In this document: one piece after another, positions 62,149-64,000 of the stretch | Numbering within the stretch: the first letter of the stretch is position 1 | How the letters are laid out: every line of letters begins with the position of its first letter | Assembly (NCBI GenBank): GCA_027080725.1 | Contig: JALWRC010000015.1 | Span: forward strand, 1 to 64,000 | DNA: 64,000 bases | From: Saprospiraceae bacterium | Lineage (GTDB): Bacteria > Bacteroidota > Bacteroidia > Chitinophagales > Saprospiraceae | Reading direction: 5' to 3' | Notes under the pieces: model-generated | What the model saw: only the letters and a program-made list of their open reading frames with translations | What the model was told of the DNA's origin: nothing | Databases searched by the model: none | Position numbers and translations under genes: made by a program

Positions 62149-63516
62149 TTACATTTTTTTACCTTCTGGTGCCTTACCCCCTTCAGCGGGTTTAAGCGTC
62201 AGGATGTAAGAGGCCACTTGTTGGATTTCGACCGGAGAAAGACTAGCTCCCCCCATCGGTGGCATTCCTTTATCCGTTCCATCCTTTATGGTATGAAAAA
62301 TAGTTTTAATATCATTGCCGTAAATCCATGAATCATCGGTCAAGTTGGGCCCTATGAGTCCCCCTCCGTCTTTTTTATGACAAGTGAAGCAATTGCCCTT
62401 CTTTTCAAAGATACTTTTACCCGCACTAAGCGACTTTTCATCGGTCAAGGCAGTTAAGTCATCCATATTTATTTGCGGTACATGCTCCTTGACATAAGCA
62501 GCTACTTGTGCATCTGCAATTGCCATGCTCTTTTCATACTCCTCAATCTGTAAGTCACTTGTTTTTAATATATGATAGTTGAATATATACACTACCCCAA
62601 AGATAATAGTAGTATAAAACAACCACAACCACCAAGGCGGGAGCGAATTGTCCAATTCCCGGATACCGTCGTAGTCATGATCCATGAGGATGGACTCCTC
62701 TTCGTCGATAGATACCGCATCGGTCAGGGCATGAATAATCGAAGACTCTTTTATCGCAGCAGCTTTGGATCCATACACTTCTTTTGTCATTCGGTCAAGA
62801 AGGGATTTCAGGTAAAGCAGCACACCCAATAGTATGACGATAACTCCTATAAGAATATAAATATCCACCTTGGTAATATGGTCCAACCAGGGGAGGAAAG
62901 TCGAACTCTGTGCCTGTCCCGCTGAAGGGTATAAAAGGCCCAAACCCAGCAACACTAAGACAGTAGCTGCTTTATTCAAGCGTTGACTCTTCTTCATGAG
63001 ATTCCCCAATGCTTTGACCACTGCCAGCATGGCAATCAATATGAGTGCCAACAGGAATAACAACAAAATAGTGACAATCTTATTGGTCGTAGGGTTGTCT
63101 TTGACTACAGGGGTAACAGCAACTTTGGTTGCTTTAGCGACCTTCTTTTGGGGAACCGGCGGAGCCCAATTTTTCATATATGAAATGATCGCGTCAATTT
63201 CCGCATCCTTTAAGTCCGGATTTGGGGTCATAGAAGCCGGTGAAAAATCCCAAATTGCCTCCGCCATCTTGGATTTTCCGGATTCCTTTAAGGCCGTCGG
63301 ATCTTTAATCCATTCCTTTAATAAATCCCCCTCTCCGGCATCTTCCCACTTCTTTACTACCCCTTTAAGCGCAGGCCCCACGAGCTTTTGCTTCATATTA
63401 TGACAAGCAGCACATCGTGATTTGAATAGTTTTTTACCATCCTGACTTACTCCCTGTCCTACGATAACCATAGAGAAAAGGGCCATAAGAAATAAGCGAT
63501 TATATTTTTTTAGCAT
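62149..63516 (-). CDS. ccoP: cbb3-type cytochrome c oxidase subunit III (CcoP), dihaem
   Basis: 455 residues from the ATG at 63516; an ATG nine bases earlier is possible. A signal peptide (LFLMALFSMVIVGQGVS) is followed by a cytochrome c domain with CAACH (about 30-125), then three membrane helices (about 148-172, 185-205, 215-238), a FixP_N-type segment (NSLPPWWLWLFYTTIIFGVVYI, about 290-312), and a second cytochrome domain with CFTCHKKDGGGLIGPNL. The placing of a secreted-type haem domain before the membrane part differs from the proteobacterial CcoP plan but occurs in this phylum. It feeds electrons to the oxidase. Confidence 0.94.
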   Translation of the reverse strand: MLKKYNRLFLMALFSMVIVGQGVSQDGKKLFKSRCAACHNMKQKLVGPALKGVVKKWEDAGEGDLLKEWIKDPTALKESGKSKMAEAIWDFSPASMTPNPDLKDAEIDAIISYMKNWAPPVPQKKVAKATKVAVTPVVKDNPTTNKIVTILLLFLLALILIAMLAVVKALGNLMKKSQRLNKAATVLVLLGLGLLYPSAGQAQSSTFLPWLDHITKVDIYILIGVIVILLGVLLYLKSLLDRMTKEVYGSKAAAIKESSIIHALTDAVSIDEEESILMDHDYDGIRELDNSLPPWWLWLFYTTIIFGVVYIFNYHILKTSDLQIEEYEKSMAIADAQVAAYVKEHVPQINMDDLTALTDEKSLSAGKSIFEKKGNCFTCHKKDGGGLIGPNLTDDSWIYGNDIKTIFHTIKDGTDKGMPPMGGASLSPVEIQQVASYILTLKPAEGGKAPEGKKM

Positions 63517-63534
63517 GAAATACATGATTGATAA

Positions 63535-63705
63535 TTATTTGTCGTTCAACGGAATATTTTTAATTTCTTCAACAGTGGTATTATCCAAACGGACGACCCA
63601 CCAAAAAAGCAGTACAAAAAAGACTACAAACACCAGTAATGAAAAGATGGGGTAGATGGTCGCACCATCCATGCCGTCAAATACCCCACTGACAAATCGC
63701 ATCAT
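63535..63705 (-). CDS. ccoQ: cbb3 oxidase small subunit CcoQ/FixQ-like
   Basis: 56 residues. The translation begins MMRFVSGVFDGMDGATIYPI, then a membrane helix of Leu, Val and Phe (SLLVFVVFFVLLFWWVV) and a short charged tail (LDNTTVEEIKNIPLNDK). Size, single helix and position between ccoO and ccoP identify it as CcoQ, which stabilises the oxidase. It starts 11 bp after the ccoO stop. Confidence 0.85.
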   Translation of the reverse strand: MMRFVSGVFDGMDGATIYPIFSLLVFVVFFVLLFWWVVRLDNTTVEEIKNIPLNDK

Positions 63706-63716
63706 AACTCTATGTT

Positions 63717-64000
63717 TTATTTGTTTTCGATATCTGTACCCAATCTCTGCAGGTAAGCGATCACGGCAATAATCTCCTTTTTGCTAAGAGATTCCAATTT
63801 TTCCTGAGAATATTGCTCGTTATTAATCTTAGCATTCTCCTCCAAGATGTCCTTTGCTACTTCTGTCGCTTGTGCACTCAAATCATCCTTAGCGATATCT
63901 TCATATCCATCGTCGTATGGGACACCAAGAGTGCGGAGTGTCGAAATCTTAGAGCTCAGATGCTCTGTACTCAAATCATCTTCCAGTAGCCAGGGATAAG
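63717..64000 (-). CDS. ccoO: cbb3 oxidase subunit II (CcoO), or C-terminus of fused CcoNO, 5' end outside window
   Basis: The frame continues off the right edge with no start codon needed inside; the visible C-terminal part reads YPWLLEDDLSTEHLS, then LRTLGVPYDDGYEDIAKD and EIIAVIAYLQRLGTDIE, matching the CcoO C-terminus. CcoO is the monohaem membrane subunit. In many Bacteroidota ccoN and ccoO are fused, which cannot be checked here. It is the first visible gene of the ccoO-Q-P-G-H-SafE operon on the minus strand. Confidence 0.9.
   Translation of the reverse strand, partial: YPWLLEDDLSTEHLSSKISTLRTLGVPYDDGYEDIAKDDLSAQATEVAKDILEENAKINNEQYSQEKLESLSKKEIIAVIAYLQRLGTDIENK

Noticed and set aside
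1-64000. tRNA, rRNA and CRISPR arrays
   Set aside because: No T-arm consensus in a cloverleaf setting, no rRNA-like stretch and no regularly spaced direct repeats with unique spacers were seen by eye.

Overview
The window comes from a member of the Bacteroidota, most like the Saprospiria by gene content, although the sequence alone cannot fix the family. Evidence: secreted proteins carry type IX secretion (T9SS) sorting domains of type A and type B; a PorZ-like T9SS component is present; several genes have the Bacteroidota -7 promoter element TAnnTTTG just upstream; and the cbb3 oxidase locus (ccoO-Q-P-G-H plus a SafE-type membrane protein) has the order usual in that phylum. No tRNA, rRNA, CRISPR array, prophage or complete insertion sequence was seen. 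Most of the window is ordinary chromosomal backbone.

Layout. 1-3.7 kb: a PD-(D/E)XK/AAA protein cut by the left edge, a lipoprotein with a haem motif, and a MobA-like nucleotidyltransferase. 3.7-9.3 kb (minus): fabH, efp, accB, accC and an MsbA-type ABC exporter, a fatty-acid and envelope operon. 9.7-14.4 kb: 3-hydroxyacyl-CoA dehydrogenase, a coiled-coil protein, a thioredoxin/MsrA-like fusion and a Cys-rich EGKCG-repeat protein. 14.6-26.3 kb: secreted or surface proteins (lamin-tail, LamG, DUF1573, PNGase F-like) mixed with an antiporter, a YbaB-type protein, a NifU-type protein and a DUF1801 protein. 26.6-38.1 kb: a large uncharacterised protein, lptG-tgt, three glycosyltransferases, trmB, porZ and a HAD phosphatase. 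38.3-48.8 kb: rnpA, rpmH, rho, serS, a zinc peptidase, frr, a 2-oxoacid dehydrogenase E2, an OmpA-type lipoprotein, a methyltransferase and an M42 peptidase. 49-55.6 kb: a Cys-rich repeat adhesin-like protein and a lipoprotein / ECF sigma / trans-envelope anti-sigma-like operon. 56-64 kb: a 1116-residue FG-GAP/ASPIC lipoprotein and the cbb3 oxidase operon.

Two things stand out. First, the 13-mer ACCATTTCATACC occurs ten times exactly (about 0.002 expected by chance at equal base composition), on both strands, in genes and between genes, in several different reading frames, and once as a perfect 30-bp inverted pair just after a stop codon. This is the pattern of a DNA-uptake-type or chromosome-maintenance sequence and is the strongest unexplained signal here. 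Second, at 51.7-55.6 kb a lipoprotein, an ECF sigma factor and a protein that appears to run from cytoplasm to outer membrane form one operon. The leader of that operon shares a 38-bp block (36 identical) with the leader of the distant MobA-like gene, at nearly the same distance from the start codon, which suggests a small regulon. A third item is an orphan EGKCG-repeat protein resembling precursors of copper-binding peptides made by MNIO enzymes, with no such enzyme in the window.
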